A DNA stretch of 64,000 nt from Flavobacterium dauae (lineage in GTDB: Bacteria; Bacteroidota; Bacteroidia; Flavobacteriales; Flavobacteriaceae), in assembly GCF_004151275.2 (NCBI RefSeq), contig NZ_CP130821.1:1984001-2048000 (forward strand). Reading direction: 5' to 3'. Positions 63,001 to 64,000 of this stretch are shown here, one piece after another (within the stretch, counting starts at the first letter, position 1; every line of letters starts with the position of its first letter). Under the pieces are notes generated by a model that ran no database searches, had not been told where the DNA came from, and was given only the letters and a program-made list of their open reading frames with translations. The position numbers were made by a program, and so were the translations under genes.

Positions 63001-64000
63001 CGCATTTAAACCTGCCAACATCGTGGTTTCGTTGCTGCGTAAATTAACGGTCTCTACTCCGTCGTTACCCGTATCGCATACTTTTAAGCTACGGATTGGT
63101 GTGATAGCCGGGGATTTATTTACTATTAATACTAAAGGAACTGTATTATAACAGCTTGAGTTGGTAAATCCTACACGTACATAAATAGTTTGCTGATCTT
63201 TTACTTTATTTATATAGGCTCCGGTATTGACTATCGCATTCACATTGGCATCTGCATCGTTTTGCGTTTCGTGGAACGTTACCACAGAATTAGCAGGTAA
63301 GGGATTGCCGGCTATCAAAACTCTGGTTACATCTAAATTGAATTCCCCGAAACCGTCATTATTTAAGTCACAATACGTTAATGGTGCTATGCTGTTGGCT
63401 AAAGGCGTGTTGATGATCTGCAACTGTAAAGGCACTACTTTAAAACAGTCGCCAGATAAATTGCGTACCCGTACATAAATTGTTCCTGCTGAGCCCGTAT
63501 AATTTGCAGGTAACATTAAAGCGGTATTACCTACCTGGGCATCTTGCTGGGTACTGTAAAACTCTAATGAAACTCCTACCGGGGTTACAGGAATGGTATG
63601 ATAAGCTAAGTTTAAATCAAAATCGGCTAATCCGCTTGACCCTTTTTCACAGGCTGTGATAGGTAAAACAGGTGATTGCGTTAAGGGCAATAAATATCTA
63701 TATAAATAGAACGAGCCGACTCCGTAAGACAACGGATTGCTGTCATTAGTAACACGTACCCAGATACGTTCGCCGTTGGCTCCGTTATAGGTTGCCAAAC
63801 TACCTGTAGGTATTGCGTTTTGACCTGATGTTGCATCGGCATTATTCAAGTGGTACGTAACTGTGTAACCTACGGCATTATTGTAAACCAAAGGCGTTTG
63901 AACTGTTAAATCAAATGTCTGAACGCTGTCGCCTTCACAAAGGGTTAAATCTGACAAGGGGTTTAATGAAAGAACACAGTTCATAAAATCCAATGTGAAC
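60001..64000 (-). CDS. Giant type IX-secreted surface protein, copy B (N-terminus outside the window)
   Basis: The frame is open to the window edge (FTLDFMNCVLSL...), and the visible 1333 residues include ten or so Cys-Asp repeats and the type B sorting domain. Compared with copy A at an offset of 5580 bases, I found differences only at four bases close to the stop (T60025 against C54445, and 60037-60039 against 54457-54459). These change one residue, TGLSKEV in place of TGLQKEV. The part encoding choice-of-anchor L in copy A would lie beyond the window, so it is unknown whether copy B has it. Secreted to the surface by type IX secretion. Confidence 0.9.
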   Translation of the reverse strand, partial: FTLDFMNCVLSLNPLSDLTLCEGDSVQTFDLTVQTPLVYNNAVGYTVTYHLNNADATSGQNAIPTGSLATYNGANGERIWVRVTNDSNPLSYGVGSFYLYRYLLPLTQSPVLPITACEKGSSGLADFDLNLAYHTIPVTPVGVSLEFYSTQQDAQVGNTALMLPANYTGSAGTIYVRVRNLSGDCFKVVPLQLQIINTPLANSIAPLTYCDLNNDGFGEFNLDVTRVLIAGNPLPANSVVTFHETQNDADANVNAIVNTGAYINKVKDQQTIYVRVGFTNSSCYNTVPLVLIVNKSPAITPIRSLKVCDTGNDGVETVNLRSNETTMLAGLNAANYTVTYHISSSAAMSGTGVIGNPTSFSTNTATTVYARVTDNTTGCFVVTKIELELVAMPVVANPLPVYTLCDANSNGFEVFDLASQKASIVGTQQGLDVTFHYTNSDAQAGINPLANQYQNVSPNVQTIYVRVSNASTGCFVVTTLKLEVKANPVLNVPTTPYVICSDTGFGTINLYLYGKDLVDATGINYSFKFYETQSDAENDVNSITNQVAYNNLDPTNPTVWIRVEDPSTECYAVYPITFQLVVPPKLPSTLPKIVECDVLGNTQDESTLFDLTSQDSLLIAAQTTQSTYQIRYFTSKTLADSNTNWIADPTQFQNTSNPQTIWVRIEDTEKPGSCARVMSFVIEVVSPFVLSQPTPMIVCDEAPGDGKSQFDLTTKEYELFNGQPPFGAVINYHLTLQDAENGFVSITNPKKFTNQVNPQTIYISVVNQYGCRSITSLTVRVLPLPDPNMTPDPLELCEDNFGSGVANFDLTQAESNLSNFGTYTYTYYFSETGAHVGPTDPSYIGAPDGVLSGSSIVYVRVENSFTNTNERCYVVVPLELKVNPWPKVGPMTNLPACMDEPTTSTKFNLHDKDEQALAGADPEDYIVRYFASEENATDNVSPLPYTFENTDPDRQEIWVRVENKETGCFNIASFWIQIEQAVYAYQPSANLLEFCETDYVNDGISLIDLTILDVEIIGDQPLTPDLEVDYARWDRSTIQDPTSVQVYNGEVLRAIVHNVNPDLLCSSEITFTVHLKDAPIVKPLEDGVVCYEYRDAWSITSGHYLDTGVTDSGYTFDWTRNGQPLTPDVAEVLDGGSRLFAKRGGSYRVVVTGPNGCTTTRTATVDEAPSITIDEVKLTDSFGDTNAIEVIAYAGAGVLLEYKLDEGNWQESNVFLDVTPGEHTVYVRIENEPCIASKVVTVMDYPKYFTPNNDGYNDTWNIWSLKNQPDSKIYIFDRFGKLIKQLSPAGEGWDGTFNGKPLPSTDYWFKAEYLDPKTGLSKEVTGHFSLKR

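Overview
The window is low-GC DNA from the phylum Bacteroidota, most probably family Flavobacteriaceae. The signs are Bacteroidota-type promoters (TTG, about 19 bases, TAnnTTTG), type IX secretion proteins with the type B C-terminal domain, a TonB receptor with a carboxypeptidase-like N-terminal domain, a 6S-like RNA between zapA and rny, a BT_3928-type DoxX protein, TamL, and a DnaJ with only two zinc motifs. Genus cannot be fixed by reading alone; a Flavobacterium or Myroides relative is plausible.

Layout. 1-547: end of methylmalonyl-CoA epimerase and a CAU tRNA. 523-8292: a decayed genomic island. Its ends are a 25-base repeat of the tRNA 3' end. Inside are a truncated ISL3/ISAon1-like element, an IS3-family element, a TIR-domain gene cut by that element, a small Phd-like gene, umuD and umuC (DNA polymerase V), a large foldable intergenic structure, an intact second ISL3-like element with an 8-bp target duplication, gene fragments, and the last 80 codons of a tyrosine integrase. 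8542-13812: a same-strand run of DUF1599, DoxX-like, TPR, OppB-type permease, TlpA-like lipoprotein, triosephosphate isomerase and a small exported protein. 13881-20358: exported and envelope proteins, including a TonB-dependent receptor and an M23 peptidase. 20515-22897: coiled-coil protein, zapA, 6S-like RNA, rny. 22975-30617: YceI, grpE-dnaJ, a NatAB-like exporter, a sigma-54 activator without a DNA-binding domain, a degenerate helicase-like protein, and fabD.

30618-31198 is an intergenic region with REP-like hairpins. 31199-38743 holds an HU-like protein, a lipoprotein, a HipA-like kinase with DUF3037, a SpoU methyltransferase, tamL, class II aldolase and accD. 38949-39460 is a five-gene tRNA array (Leu-Gly-Leu-Gly-Leu) behind one promoter. 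39735-54292 contains a giant alpha-2-macroglobulin carrying an inserted SusC-like plug module, two thioredoxin-fold lipoproteins, a CDF metal exporter, DUF6157, a large exported protein of unknown function, and the fused mutase IcmF. 54421-64000 carries two tandem giant type IX-secreted proteins that look identical over about 4 kb apart from four bases near the stop codon; the second runs off the window.

Most of the window is a housekeeping backbone. Accessory character is concentrated in the island at 523-8292. I did not find a complete new defence or mobile system. The most unusual items are the macroglobulin-plug chimera, the HipA-DUF3037 pair, the switch-like structure upstream of umuC, and the near-identical tandem giant proteins.
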